Shown here piece by piece: positions 17,717-27,313 of a DNA stretch of 42,054 bases. Under the pieces are notes generated by a model. The model was not told the DNA's origin. It saw nothing but the letters and a program-made list of their open reading frames with translations, and did no database searches. How positions within the stretch are numbered: the stretch's first letter is position 1; each line of letters opens with the position of its first letter. The stretch spans positions 1 to 42,054 of the forward strand of contig CAIQWB010000119.1 in the NCBI GenBank assembly GCA_903875465.1, written 5' to 3'. Source of the DNA: an uncultured Verrucomicrobia subdivision 3 bacterium. GTDB taxonomy: Bacteria > Verrucomicrobiota > Verrucomicrobiia > Limisphaerales > UBA11358. A program made the position numbers and the translations under genes.

Positions 17717-17945
17717 AACCCGAACTCCGAAATTAAAACAGCCGGTCTGTATCAATCTCTTGGGCATAAACGCTTTGGAAAATTGGCTTCCCAAGCCGCT
17801 GCCAAGCAGTTGCCCATTTATGGGTGTGCGCTGCGCGCAGAGGCAGTCTCACCAGACCACTGCGGGTATGCCTGCGATTTTTCCAAAGTGTTTCTGCTCC
17901 AACATCTTGACGCATCCCAGCCATTTTAATTTCAGAGTTCGGGTT
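17717..17945. repeat. Inverted-repeat (MITE-like) element, 229 bp
   Basis: A 22-bp sequence at 17717-17738 (AACCCGAACTCCGAAATTAAA...) recurs inverted at 17924-17945 with one mismatch. Further inside, CTTTGGAAAA near 17770 is matched by an inverted TTTTCCAAAG near 17882, so the element can fold on itself with internal loops. TTAA occurs just outside or at both ends (17715-17718 and 17945-17948), which could be a target duplication. It has no coding capacity and fills most of the 336-bp gap between the YHYH gene and the RES gene. It could be a MITE, a REP-type repeat or a long hairpin. No second copy was seen in the window. Confidence 0.5.
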
Positions 17946-17986
17946 TAATTTGTTCGATTTGGCCAGATGAACTAATTTCCCCGGGC

Positions 17987-18331
17987 ATGAGTGCTGCCAT
18001 TCCTCCCCATCCCCGGTTTGCGGAATTGCGAGATTTGTTTCGGACGCATCCTGAATGGTTCGCGGCATGGCAGGGTACTTTGTACCGGTTCCAAGCCGTG
18101 GATTTTCCCACTCCGGGGGATGTGTTGAGCGGTCACGGGGCTCGCCGACGCGGCGGGCGTTGGAATCCACCCGGTCTGGCCACGCTTTATGGTAGTACGA
18201 CCGATCTTGTGGCACTGGAAGAATGCAAAGCGAATGACCTTGAGTTGACCGCTTGGCCGTGGTTGAAGCGGCGAAATTGGAAACCTTGGGCGGGCAGCAC
18301 GGAGCTTGACTACTGCATTTACGCAGGTTGA
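17987..18331 (+). pseudogene. RES-domain toxin, C-terminally truncated
   Basis: The 114-aa product contains the N-terminal half of a RES domain (PF08808): LYRFQAVDF, LSGHGARRRGGRWNPPG, LYGSTTDLVALEE. The conserved Arg (GGRW), Tyr (LYGS) and Glu (ALEE) of the NAD-degrading fold are present. The second half, expected in RES toxins of about 150-230 aa, is missing, and the frame ends in a divergent tail. A DUF2384-type antitoxin follows 4 bp later. Known RES/Xre pairs usually have the antitoxin first, so both the order and the length are unusual. It is either a decayed toxin kept with its antitoxin or a compact variant; I favour decay. Confidence 0.6.
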
Positions 18332-18335
18332 AAAT

Positions 18336-18740
18336 ATGCCAGTGATTGCCAAAAAACTACCTGTAGCGCATCCGGCATTCACTCCGTTCCGTTTCCATCA
18401 TAGTGGGGCCAGCGATTATGCCGGTTTATTGCGCCATTACCGCGCCACGTTCAAGCTGCCGCAACCCGTGGTGGTGCGACTTACCGGTTTTTCGCCACGC
18501 TCGGTCGCCAAGTGGAGCGAGGGTGGGCTGCCTTCGCCCAAACAAGAAAAAGCTTTGGTCGAGATGGATCGCCTGTTGGACGGCCTGGCCGGGGTCATGC
18601 CCCCGGCGCAAGTGGGACACTGGCTAAAATCCCCCAACCCCGCCTTTGATGGTTCCACCCCGCTCCAAGTTGTGGAACGCGGAGAACTCGACCGGATTTG
18701 GCGCATGCTCTATGACTTGGAATCCGGTCAGCCGGGTTGA
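18336..18740 (+). CDS. Xre/MbcA/ParS-type antitoxin (DUF2384)
   Basis: The 134-aa product ends in a clear DUF2384 toxin-binding block: WLKSPNPAFDGSTPLQ, VERGELDRIWRML, LESG. The central PQPVVVRLTGFSPRSVAKW is the helix-turn-helix-like part. I chose ATG 18336 (MPVIAKKL), 4 bp after the RES stop; an earlier in-frame start at 18306 would overlap the RES gene. The family binds and neutralises RES toxins and represses its own promoter. Here it would be expressed from the same transcript as the truncated RES gene. It appears intact. Confidence 0.8.
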   Translation: MPVIAKKLPVAHPAFTPFRFHHSGASDYAGLLRHYRATFKLPQPVVVRLTGFSPRSVAKWSEGGLPSPKQEKALVEMDRLLDGLAGVMPPAQVGHWLKSPNPAFDGSTPLQVVERGELDRIWRMLYDLESGQPG

Positions 18741-18823
18741 TGGCGGAATTCCCCCCTTGGCTCACCTCCATCTGTGACCATTCCCGGATTGCCTGCCCCC
18801 GGTTTTTTGGTAAAGCTAATCTC

Positions 18824-19717
18824 ATGAGGCTTCGCCGATGGCGTTCAGTCTGGTGCTGCTGCCTGGGCTTGTTGTTACTCTTCGCGCCGGTCGCGCAGGC
18901 CCAATTCGTAACAATTATTTATTACCAGGCGCCCCCTACCAATACCTCCATTTTCCCGCCCCCGCCCCCGACGTTCAATCTGTCCATCTTTGTGGAGGCC
19001 GTAACCGATGAATATGGCCATACCCCGCCGGCTGGCGATTTGCTTTCCATCACCAATGTCGCCGGGAGTCTGGCCTTTTCCCCGGTGTATCAGTCCACCA
19101 GCGCGGCAATCTATGAAGTCAGCCTGCCCAACCTGCCGCCGGATGTCCTCACCGCCGATTTCACCCTGACTTGGACCAATTATTCCACCAATCTCTCCCT
19201 CGGCACTGCTGTACTGGTACTCTACCCCACCAATCAGGTCGCGCTGATCGGCCAAACCGTGAGTCTTTCCGCGCTCGCCTGGCACACCTCTGGTTACCAA
19301 TGGCAGCATAATGGCACCAATCTGGTCGAAGACGCCCATTTCCTCGGCGTTACCAATGCCACCCTGACCATCGCGGGCGCGTTAGCGGACGATGCCGGAG
19401 ACTACACCGTGGTGGCGAACAGTCCAAATCACGCAGCCTCCGATACGGTTTCCCTGGTTGTTGTGCCTCGGCCGCTGGTGCTAGCCCTCCAATCCACCCC
19501 GGGTGGCTGGCAACTCACCGTGGCCCATGCGGACGGCAGCCCCCTCGACCCCTCCGAAATACCCAGCCTGCAGCTATACTCCACCACCAACCTCGCGCTG
19601 CCCTTCGCCAACTGGAACTGGGAACCCGCCCCGGGCAGCCTGATCAACGGGATGTTGCGGTTAGCCTATGCGGATGATGGAAGTCCCGAGAAGTATTGGC
19701 GGGCACAGCAACCTTGA
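18824..19717 (+). CDS. Secreted Ig-fold domain protein
   Basis: The 297-aa product starts best at ATG 18824, which places a basic MRLRRWR and a hydrophobic CCCLGLLLLFAPVAQAQ signal peptide at the N-terminus; an earlier start at 18737 would bury it. A proline-rich segment follows. Around residues 150-240 is an I-set Ig-like domain (GQTVSLSALAWHTSGYQWQ, LTIAGALADDAGDYTVVAN) that lacks the usual disulfide cysteines, as is common in Verrucomicrobiota. The C-terminus carries a short LYSTTNL... YWRA tail resembling the ends of other exported proteins of this group. It is likely periplasmic or extracellular; the ligand is unknown. Confidence 0.75.
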   Translation: MRLRRWRSVWCCCLGLLLLFAPVAQAQFVTIIYYQAPPTNTSIFPPPPPTFNLSIFVEAVTDEYGHTPPAGDLLSITNVAGSLAFSPVYQSTSAAIYEVSLPNLPPDVLTADFTLTWTNYSTNLSLGTAVLVLYPTNQVALIGQTVSLSALAWHTSGYQWQHNGTNLVEDAHFLGVTNATLTIAGALADDAGDYTVVANSPNHAASDTVSLVVVPRPLVLALQSTPGGWQLTVAHADGSPLDPSEIPSLQLYSTTNLALPFANWNWEPAPGSLINGMLRLAYADDGSPEKYWRAQQP

Positions 19718-20006
19718 AAAAGCCGGACCGGACCATTGCCACTTTCAAATGATGCGACGACAAATCCGCCGCCAGGCAAAGCGATCGGAAAATTGGCCGT
19801 AAACACTGCAATCCGCTCTCCCCAGCCATTGGTTCAACCCGGGCAAGCACGATTTTAATCCGGCCCGCTGGCAGGAAGACCGGTATTTGATACCGTCCCT
19901 CTCGGTGAAAATGAGGCCCGTCGCAAGCCGCACTTAATTTTGACATCCCCGGCCAAGGGCTTTAAGTTCGACCTGTATCTAACCATATCGACATTAAGAA
20001 ATTATC
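19718..20006. other. Intergenic region before the oxidoreductase
   Basis: I see no convincing gene, hairpin terminator or repeat in this stretch. It presumably carries the promoter of the downstream oxidoreductase, but no clear -35/-10 pair stands out. A 100-codon frame on the minus strand overlaps the Ig gene's 3' end and shows no recognisable domain. Confidence 0.4.
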
Positions 20007-21068
20007 ATGCCTGACTTATTTGACCCGGTGCGCATCGGCGCTTGGAACCTCCCGAACCGCATTATCATGGCCCCGCTCACCCGTTCGCGGGCGGGCGCGG
20101 AACGGCTGCCCAATGCCCTCATGGCGGAATACTACGTCCAGCGCGCCTCCGCGGGGCTGATCATTTCGGAAGCCACCTCGGTCACGCCCATGGGCGTGGG
20201 CTACGCCGACACACCCGGGATTTGGTCGGCGGCGCAGGTAGAAGGTTGGAAACTGGTGACCCAGGCGGTGCATCAGGCCGGTGGCCGCATCGTGCTGCAA
20301 CTCTGGCATGTGGGCCGCATTTCGGACCCCCAGTTTTTAAATGGTGCCCTGCCGGTGGCTCCGAGCGCCATTCAGCCGGCGGGTCATGTCAGCCTGGTCC
20401 GGCCGTTGAAATCTTTCGTCACCCCGCGCGCCCTGGCCCGGGACGAAATCCCCGGTGTGATCGCCGCCTACCGTCAGGGCGCGGAAAATGCCCGGCTGGC
20501 GGGCTTTGACGGGGTGGAGATTCATGGTGCGAATGGTTATCTGCTGGATCAATTTCTCCAGGATAAAACCAATCAGCGCACCGATGACTATGGTGGTGCG
20601 ATTGAAAACCGGGCCCGACTCATGCTGGACGTGACGGATGCCGTGGTGTCGGTCTGGGGTGCGGACCGCGTGGGCATGCATCTAGCGCCGCGCGGGGATG
20701 CCCATGACATGGGTGATACAGATCCCCTCGCCACGTTTGGTTATGTCGCCCGGGAACTGGGCCGGCGCGGCATCGCCTTCATTTGCGCCCGCGAATCCCT
20801 CGGTGAACGGCGCCTCGGCCCGCAATTAAAAGCCGCCTTTGGTGGAAGCTATATTGCCAATGAGAAATTCACCCTGGCCACGGCCAACGCCGTGCTGGCT
20901 GCGGGCGAGGCCGATGCCGTGGCCTTTGGCGTGCCGTTCATCGCCAATCCGGACCTGCCGGCGCGTTTTCGGCAAAATGCCCCACTGAACCCGCCCGATC
21001 CCGCCACCTTTTATGCCCCGGGTCCCCAAGGTTATACCGACTACCCGGCCTTGTCGCCGGCCGCCTGA
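20007..21068 (+). CDS. nemA: Old yellow enzyme family NADH:flavin oxidoreductase
   Basis: The 353-aa TIM-barrel FMN enzyme matches N-ethylmaleimide reductase and related classical old yellow enzymes. It begins LFDPVRIGAWNLPNRIIMAPLTRSRA. The substrate-binding pair and catalytic tyrosine are in HGANGYLLDQF: His173, Asn176 and Tyr178. DDYGGAIENRARL, FMN-phosphate-region residues near AFGVPFIANPDL and a C-terminal YTDYP are also typical. The family reduces activated C=C bonds and nitro compounds with NAD(P)H. It appears monocistronic: 289 bp separate it from the Ig protein and about 200 bp from the GH43 gene. The specific substrate cannot be inferred. Confidence 0.9.
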   Translation: MPDLFDPVRIGAWNLPNRIIMAPLTRSRAGAERLPNALMAEYYVQRASAGLIISEATSVTPMGVGYADTPGIWSAAQVEGWKLVTQAVHQAGGRIVLQLWHVGRISDPQFLNGALPVAPSAIQPAGHVSLVRPLKSFVTPRALARDEIPGVIAAYRQGAENARLAGFDGVEIHGANGYLLDQFLQDKTNQRTDDYGGAIENRARLMLDVTDAVVSVWGADRVGMHLAPRGDAHDMGDTDPLATFGYVARELGRRGIAFICARESLGERRLGPQLKAAFGGSYIANEKFTLATANAVLAAGEADAVAFGVPFIANPDLPARFRQNAPLNPPDPATFYAPGPQGYTDYPALSPAA

Positions 21069-21125
21069 GGCGCGCGACCGCCGCTCGCCCGATAATTGGT
21101 GCCGCATAAAATGACGGAATGCGCT

Positions 21126-21165
21126 GGACCCTGGACAGCAGATGTCCAGGGTTCAGTGCTGAACC
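21126..21165 (+). other. Two overlapping hairpins between nemA and the GH43 gene
   Basis: ACCCTGGACA (21128-21137) pairs with TGTCCAGGGT (21143-21152), and GGTTCAG (21150-21156) pairs with CTGAACC (21159-21165). The arms overlap at 21150-21154, so only one can form fully. No T-run follows. They may end nemA transcription or act in the GH43 leader. Confidence 0.35.
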
Positions 21166-21274
21166 TGCAGCCGTTGCCAGGGCGGCCCAGCCAGTCAATG
21201 CTCCAAGCCCATTGCGGCATTGACCCAATCAGCCAGGTTACTTTAACTTGGATGGTATCAAGCAATCCAAACCC

Positions 21275-22969
21275 ATGCCGCCCAACTGCGTCAAACTTTC
21301 CCTGAGCCGGCTTTGCCGGTCAGTCCTCTTCCTGTGCTGCCTGACTAGCCTTTTCCGGTCCGTTGCGGAGGGGGGCACCCTTCCGCCGTGGATTCCCGAT
21401 CGCGGGGATGGCACCTACCAAAACCCGGTCCTCTGCGCCGATTACTCCGACCCGGATGCGGTGCGGGTGGGGCGGGATTTTTATCTGGTCTCCTCAAGTT
21501 TCCATAACACGCCCGGGCTGCCGATTCTGCATTCCCAAGACCTCGTCAACTGGACGCTGATTAATCATGCGCTCACGGTGCAACCGCCGGTCGACCATTT
21601 TTCCCGCCCCCGCCACGGTGAGGGTGTCTGGGCGCCGGCCATACGTTACCATGATGGCAAGTTCTGGATTTTTTACCCGGACCCGGATTACGGCATATAT
21701 ATCACGACGGCCACCAACCCGGCCAATGCCTGGAGCCCGCCGCAACTCATCAAGCCCGGCCGCGGCTTGATTGATCCTTGTCCGTTTTGGGATGACAACG
21801 GCCAGGTTTACCTGATCCACGGCTGGGCCCGCAGCCGCGCGGGCATTGCCAACCTGCTGACCCTGAACCAGCTCAGTCCAGACGCCACCCGGGTGCTGGA
21901 CGCCGGCACGGTCGTCATTGATGGGGCCAAGCTGCCGGACTGGACCACGCTGGAAGGGCCGAAGTTGTATAAGCGCCATGGCTATTATTATGTGTTCGCC
22001 CCGTCGGGCGGCGTGACTGGCGGGTATCAAGCGGTGTTTCGGGCCACGAATATTTTCGGACCCTACGAGCACCGCATCGTGCTCGACCAGGGACGGACGC
22101 CGGTCAATGGCCCGCACCAGGGCGCCTGGGTGGACACGGCCGCCGGCGAGGATTGGTTCCTGCATTTTCAAGATCGCGGGGCCTATGGCCGCGTGGTGCA
22201 TCTGGAACCGATGAGCTGGCGCGCGGACGACTGGCCGGTGATTGGCCATGATCCCCAAAATACCGGCACCGGCGAGCCGGTGCTCGTGCATGCCAAGCCC
22301 AATACCGGCCCGGCCCAGCCAATCGCCGTGCCGCAAACCGCGGATGAGTTTGACGGCCCCACCCTGGGGCTGCAATGGCAATGGAACGCCAATCCCCGGG
22401 CGGCCTGGATGTCCTTCAGCGCCCGGCCGGGCTGGCTCAGGCTCGCCGGCGTCCCCGCCCCAGCCCTGCGCAATGATGGCAAGCCCGCCACCCGAAATAT
22501 TTACGACGCGCCGAATTTTCTGCTGCAAAAGCTGCCCGCGCCGGAATTTACGGTCACCACGAAAATGGAATTTTCCCCGGCCGGTACCGGGGAACTGGCC
22601 GGGCTGACGGTTTTTGGTTTTGATTACGCGGTGCTGGGCGTGCGGAGCACCACCAACGGTTCACGCCTGGCATTGGTGGTGAATCATGGGGCAAACCAGC
22701 CGGGAGCGGAGGAGCGGGAATGGTCCGGCCCGGACTTTGAAAATGCGCCCGTCTACTTGCGGGTCACGGTGAGCAATGGCGCTTTGTGCCAGTTCGCCTA
22801 CAGCCTGGATGAGCAGACCTTTATCCCCATTGGGGATCCCTTTAAAGCCGTGGGAGACCGCTGGATTGGCGCGAAGGTGGGGCTGATAGCCAGTGCACCC
22901 GCCCCGGCGGAGAAAACGGGTTGCGCGGATTTTGACTGGTTCCACGTCACGCCCGTTGCCGCGCCGTAA
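21275..22969 (+). CDS. Glycoside hydrolase family 43 (beta-xylosidase/arabinofuranosidase-like), exported
   Basis: The 564-aa product from ATG 21275 has a signal peptide (SRLCRSVLFLCCLTSLFRSVA). A GH43 five-bladed propeller occupies about residues 45-345. The catalytic base is in YSDPDAVRVG near residue 59, the pKa-modulating Asp is in LIDPCPFWDD, and the general acid Glu is in LEGPKLYKRHGYYYVF. The C-terminal 200 residues form the concanavalin-like domain usual in beta-xylosidase-type GH43 (DEFDGPTLGLQWQWN). A TTG start 27 bp upstream is possible but hides nothing useful. It likely trims xylan or arabinan side chains in the periplasm. No transporter or other CAZyme gene lies next to it. Confidence 0.88.
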   Translation: MPPNCVKLSLSRLCRSVLFLCCLTSLFRSVAEGGTLPPWIPDRGDGTYQNPVLCADYSDPDAVRVGRDFYLVSSSFHNTPGLPILHSQDLVNWTLINHALTVQPPVDHFSRPRHGEGVWAPAIRYHDGKFWIFYPDPDYGIYITTATNPANAWSPPQLIKPGRGLIDPCPFWDDNGQVYLIHGWARSRAGIANLLTLNQLSPDATRVLDAGTVVIDGAKLPDWTTLEGPKLYKRHGYYYVFAPSGGVTGGYQAVFRATNIFGPYEHRIVLDQGRTPVNGPHQGAWVDTAAGEDWFLHFQDRGAYGRVVHLEPMSWRADDWPVIGHDPQNTGTGEPVLVHAKPNTGPAQPIAVPQTADEFDGPTLGLQWQWNANPRAAWMSFSARPGWLRLAGVPAPALRNDGKPATRNIYDAPNFLLQKLPAPEFTVTTKMEFSPAGTGELAGLTVFGFDYAVLGVRSTTNGSRLALVVNHGANQPGAEEREWSGPDFENAPVYLRVTVSNGALCQFAYSLDEQTFIPIGDPFKAVGDRWIGAKVGLIASAPAPAEKTGCADFDWFHVTPVAAP

Positions 22970-22992
22970 GCGCTTGATTCATGGCGGCCGGG

Positions 22993-24321
22993 TCAGCCGC
23001 CCAGAGTCGTCGGGTCGGTGACGTCGCCTTTGTTGAACTCCACGTATTCCTCGGTGAGATCGGCGGCATACATCACGGCGCTGCCCGGGCCGAGATTCAG
23101 GTTGATGTGCAGCTCAAATTCTTTGGGGGCGGCGGCCGCGCACAGTTCGGCGTACGTTGCCTTGGTGGGCTGGCCCCGTTTAAGACTCCAGAGGATTTTA
23201 CGGCTGCCGGCCGTGCCGTAACCGATATCGACTTTATCTTCCACGATGGTGGCGGCGGAATAGCCGAGGGCATCGATGATGCGCCCCCAGTTTGGATCCC
23301 CCCCGTGCCAGCTCGTTTTGACGAGGGCACTGTTGGCCACGGACCGCGCGGCCAGATCGGCCTCCTTGATGGATTTCGCCCCGGTCACGCGAACGGTGAC
23401 GACGCGATGCACGCCCTCGCCGTCGCGCACGATCTTCTTGGCGAGTTCCAGGCACACGTGGTTGAGGGCGGCTTGGAAGGTCGCCAGATCACCCGCCGTC
23501 AGGGCGCGATTACCGGCGAGGCCATTGGCCAGCACGAGCACGGTGTCATTGGTGCTCATGTCGCCATCCACGGTAATGCGGTTGAAACTGTGAGCCACGG
23601 CCTCCTGCAAGGCGGCTTGCAAGGTTTTGGCGGGAATGGCGGCGTCGGTGGTGATAAATCCGAGCATCGTGGCGTGCAGTCCGCCATGGGGCAGCGCGGC
23701 CGGGCGCGCGCCGGTGGCCGACATGCCGGGCTGGATCATGCCAGCACCCTTGCACATGCCCCCGATGCGCACGGTCTGGCCGGCCAGCAGAAATTCGATG
23801 GCGATTTGTTTGGGCCGCGAATCGCTGGTCATGATGGCTTCCACAGCATGATCGGCATGCGCGGGGGTGGTGCCGAGTTCGATGGCGGCTTCTATGATGC
23901 CGGCGCGAACTTCATCCATGGGCAGGTTCACCCCAATGCGTCCGGTGGAACCTACCAGCACGGAGCCGCGCGGCAGGTTTAAGGCGAGCTCGGTGAAGAG
24001 CACCATGTCCTGGGCATCTTGCATCCCTTGTTTGCCGGTGCAGGCATTGGCATTGCCGGAATTGACGACCACGGCGCGCGCGGTGCCCTTTTTCACCCGG
24101 GGGACGCAGACCTTGACAGGCGCGGCACAGACTTGATTGGTGGTGAACATGCCGGCGACCGTCGCGGTGGTGGCTGAGACGATGAGCGCCAGATCGCGCT
24201 TGGGGCCTTTGTCCGAGCCCTTGCCGGTGCCGAGACGTTTGATGTCGCAAAACACACCGCTGGTTTGGAAGCCTTGCGGAGCGACAATCGCGCCCGGAAT
24301 TTCTTTAAACACTTTTTTCAC
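22993..24321 (-). CDS. argJ: Glutamate N-acetyltransferase / amino-acid acetyltransferase (ArgJ)
   Basis: The 442-aa product is a full-length ArgJ. The enzyme moves acetyl from N-acetylornithine to glutamate in arginine synthesis and is made as a precursor that cleaves itself before a Thr nucleophile. Diagnostic blocks are VVVNSGNANACTGKQG, LVGSTGRIG, CKGAGMI, HATMLGFITTDA (Thr of ATML is the expected nucleophile), VDGDMSTNDTVL and HGGDPNWGRI. Between GAGMIQP and ATML there are about 16 extra residues (GMSATGARPAALPHGG...), where typical ArgJ has the short PNM. It converges with the GH43 gene (23 bp apart) and is divergent from the LacI regulator. No other arg gene is in the window. Confidence 0.93.
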   Translation of the reverse strand: MKKVFKEIPGAIVAPQGFQTSGVFCDIKRLGTGKGSDKGPKRDLALIVSATTATVAGMFTTNQVCAAPVKVCVPRVKKGTARAVVVNSGNANACTGKQGMQDAQDMVLFTELALNLPRGSVLVGSTGRIGVNLPMDEVRAGIIEAAIELGTTPAHADHAVEAIMTSDSRPKQIAIEFLLAGQTVRIGGMCKGAGMIQPGMSATGARPAALPHGGLHATMLGFITTDAAIPAKTLQAALQEAVAHSFNRITVDGDMSTNDTVLVLANGLAGNRALTAGDLATFQAALNHVCLELAKKIVRDGEGVHRVVTVRVTGAKSIKEADLAARSVANSALVKTSWHGGDPNWGRIIDALGYSAATIVEDKVDIGYGTAGSRKILWSLKRGQPTKATYAELCAAAAPKEFELHINLNLGPGSAVMYAADLTEEYVEFNKGDVTDPTTLGG

Positions 24322-24513
24322 GATAAATCAATGGATCACCTCGCCTGCGCACCATGCGAAAGCGGATCAGCAAAACATTACCGCAGTGAACGCGTGGAAC
24401 GCAAAGAAATATGGCGCCGGTCATGGTGCCGGGATTTTGTCCGAAACACCTGGCGAGGTTTTTGGATGGGCCTTGCCGCCCGGGGTGAGGTTCCGGTACA
24501 AGAATGACTTCAC

Positions 24514-25500
24514 ATGGTTACCCAAGAACAAATCGCGAAGCAGCTTGGTGTCTCGCGCCAGTTGGTCACCCTGGCGCTGGCCGGCTACCCACGAGTGGCC
24601 GCCGCCACGCGCCACCGTGTGCTGACGGCGGCGAAAAAATTGGGTTACCGCCCCAATCCCCATGCCCGTGCCTTGCGCCGGGGACGCAGCGGCATTATTG
24701 CCCTGTGGATTCCCGACCAGATTTCCACGCATTATACCCGGGTGGCCCGGGAATTGAATCACCTGGCCAAATCCGCCGGGCATGAGTTAATCATCAGCGA
24801 GGTGGGCAATGATCGCTCGGCGGAGCAGATGCTCTCCCATCTCCCCATCGACGGTGTGTTTGCCGTGGATGCCCCCCAGGCGGTGCAGGTGCACCTGGCG
24901 TCGGCCGTGGCCCGATCCGTGCCCGTGATCAGCCTGGGTGCCCACGCTTCCCCGCACACCGACTGTGTGCAGGTGGATCTGCAAGCCGGAGCCCGGGAGG
25001 CCATGGCACATTTGCTCCGTTCCGGGTTTCGCCGGATCGCGCATGCCACGTTTGAGAGCCGGAATGGGTCCGGCACCGGCCGCCGGCAGGCATATGAAGC
25101 GGCGATGAGACAGGCGGGCGGGAAACCGGAGTTTTTCATTTATCCCCTGTCCGAGGCGCAACGTCCCATTGTGCGCCAGTCCATCCAGGAATACCTGCGC
25201 ACGCACGGTTGTCCGGAGGCGATCTTCTGCCATTCCGACGACGTGGCGCTGGGCATCTACCGTGGGTTGTGCGATTTCAAATTGCGGGTGCCCCACGACG
25301 TGGCCCTGGTGGGTTGCGATGGCATTCAGGACACGGAATATTTGGAAACGCCGCTTACCACCCTGGTGCAGCCCGTGGCAACGATGTGCGCGACCGCCTG
25401 GCAGTTTCTGCTGCGGCGGCTTAAAACTCCGGGCATGAAGCGGCAGGAGGCGGTGCTCCAGGCGGAATTGGTCATTCGGGAATCGTCACAACGCCCGTAA
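24514..25500 (+). CDS. LacI/GalR-family transcriptional regulator
   Basis: The 328-aa product has the N-terminal LacI helix-turn-helix (VTQEQIAKQLGVSRQLVTLALAG) and hinge helix (RVLTAAKKLGYRPNPHARALR). A periplasmic-binding-protein-like effector domain runs from about residue 65 to the end (DGVFAVDAP, FCHSDDVALGIYRGL, LVGCDGIQDTEYLETPLTTL). It is divergent from argJ across 192 bp and is followed by the phosphofructokinase gene. The effector is probably a sugar, as in the family. The GH43 gene is a plausible target but is separated by argJ. No clear operator palindrome was found near its own start. Confidence 0.9.
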   Translation: MVTQEQIAKQLGVSRQLVTLALAGYPRVAAATRHRVLTAAKKLGYRPNPHARALRRGRSGIIALWIPDQISTHYTRVARELNHLAKSAGHELIISEVGNDRSAEQMLSHLPIDGVFAVDAPQAVQVHLASAVARSVPVISLGAHASPHTDCVQVDLQAGAREAMAHLLRSGFRRIAHATFESRNGSGTGRRQAYEAAMRQAGGKPEFFIYPLSEAQRPIVRQSIQEYLRTHGCPEAIFCHSDDVALGIYRGLCDFKLRVPHDVALVGCDGIQDTEYLETPLTTLVQPVATMCATAWQFLLRRLKTPGMKRQEAVLQAELVIRESSQRP

Positions 25501-25672
25501 TCCGGCCGCATCCGCCCCTGGCTTTCCGCGATTGAGCGGTCAGATCATCCACCCTGGTCAAGCGGCCAAGCCGGCGGAGGGAGTGTATTTGAAGTTGAGC
25601 ACAACCTTGGATTGAGGCACCATAAAAGCTTGGCTTTTGCCATCAAAAAATTCCGAAACCAAGCAAGCAATT

Positions 25673-26905
<1,233 letters not shown>

Positions 26906-26945
26906 GCCGGTAATCGAACGCCCGCGCGTCAGCGCGAGTTTGCAG

Positions 26946-26976
26946 CCGGCGACCACATGGGTGGCGCCGGTTTTTT
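26946..26976 (+). terminator. Rho-independent terminator after pfp
   Basis: CCGGCG-A-CCAC pairs with GTGG-CGCCGG across an ATGG loop (10 bp, one bulged A) and is followed at once by six T. It lies 40 bp after the phosphofructokinase stop. Confidence 0.85.
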
Positions 26977-27313
26977 GGCCATCGCGGTCGGCGATTTGCC
27001 AATGAGATTACTTTGCCGGGCTAAAGCGGTTCGCCCTCCTTTTGCAACTGCACTCCGCCCATGGAATTCTAGTGGCTCGGTCACCAGTGGTGAAGGTCAC
27101 ATGGGGGGTAAATCGGGGCTTTAAAGCGGTTTAAACAAACTAGTTTTTAGCGGTGACATTGCCCTAATAGAGCATTAGTGGGTCTTCGGCTGCAGGCGCA
27201 ACTTTTATTTATGCGAAAAGCGTCACTAATTTGTGCCTAAAGCCATACAGAACTGATTTTACCCCCGTAAACATTGGCGGAAGGGGTGGTTTCTGAACCC
27301 CTTTTGCCAGCTG
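26977..27313. other. Non-coding region at the start of the accessory island
   Basis: There is no convincing gene. A 13-bp dyad, TCACCA-G-TGGTGA (27081-27093), and a GTTTAAAC palindrome (27129-27136) are possible protein-binding sites. From 27273 on, the sequence is homologous to 31014 onward (see the repeat entries). Base composition falls compared with the genes before it, suggesting a boundary between core and acquired DNA. No tRNA or attachment-site repeat was found. Confidence 0.4.

Noticed and set aside
19644-19946. 100-codon minus-strand frame between the Ig gene and the oxidoreductase
   Set aside because: It overlaps the Ig gene's end, has no domain and no promoter; possible but unsupported.
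22983-23001. GGCGGC/GCCGCC hairpin between the GH43 and argJ genes as a terminator
   Set aside because: The short stem overlaps the argJ stop and has no T-run on either strand.
22981-23982. 333-codon plus-strand frame opposite argJ
   Set aside because: ArgJ motifs on the minus strand are unmistakable; this frame is Gly/His-rich shadow.
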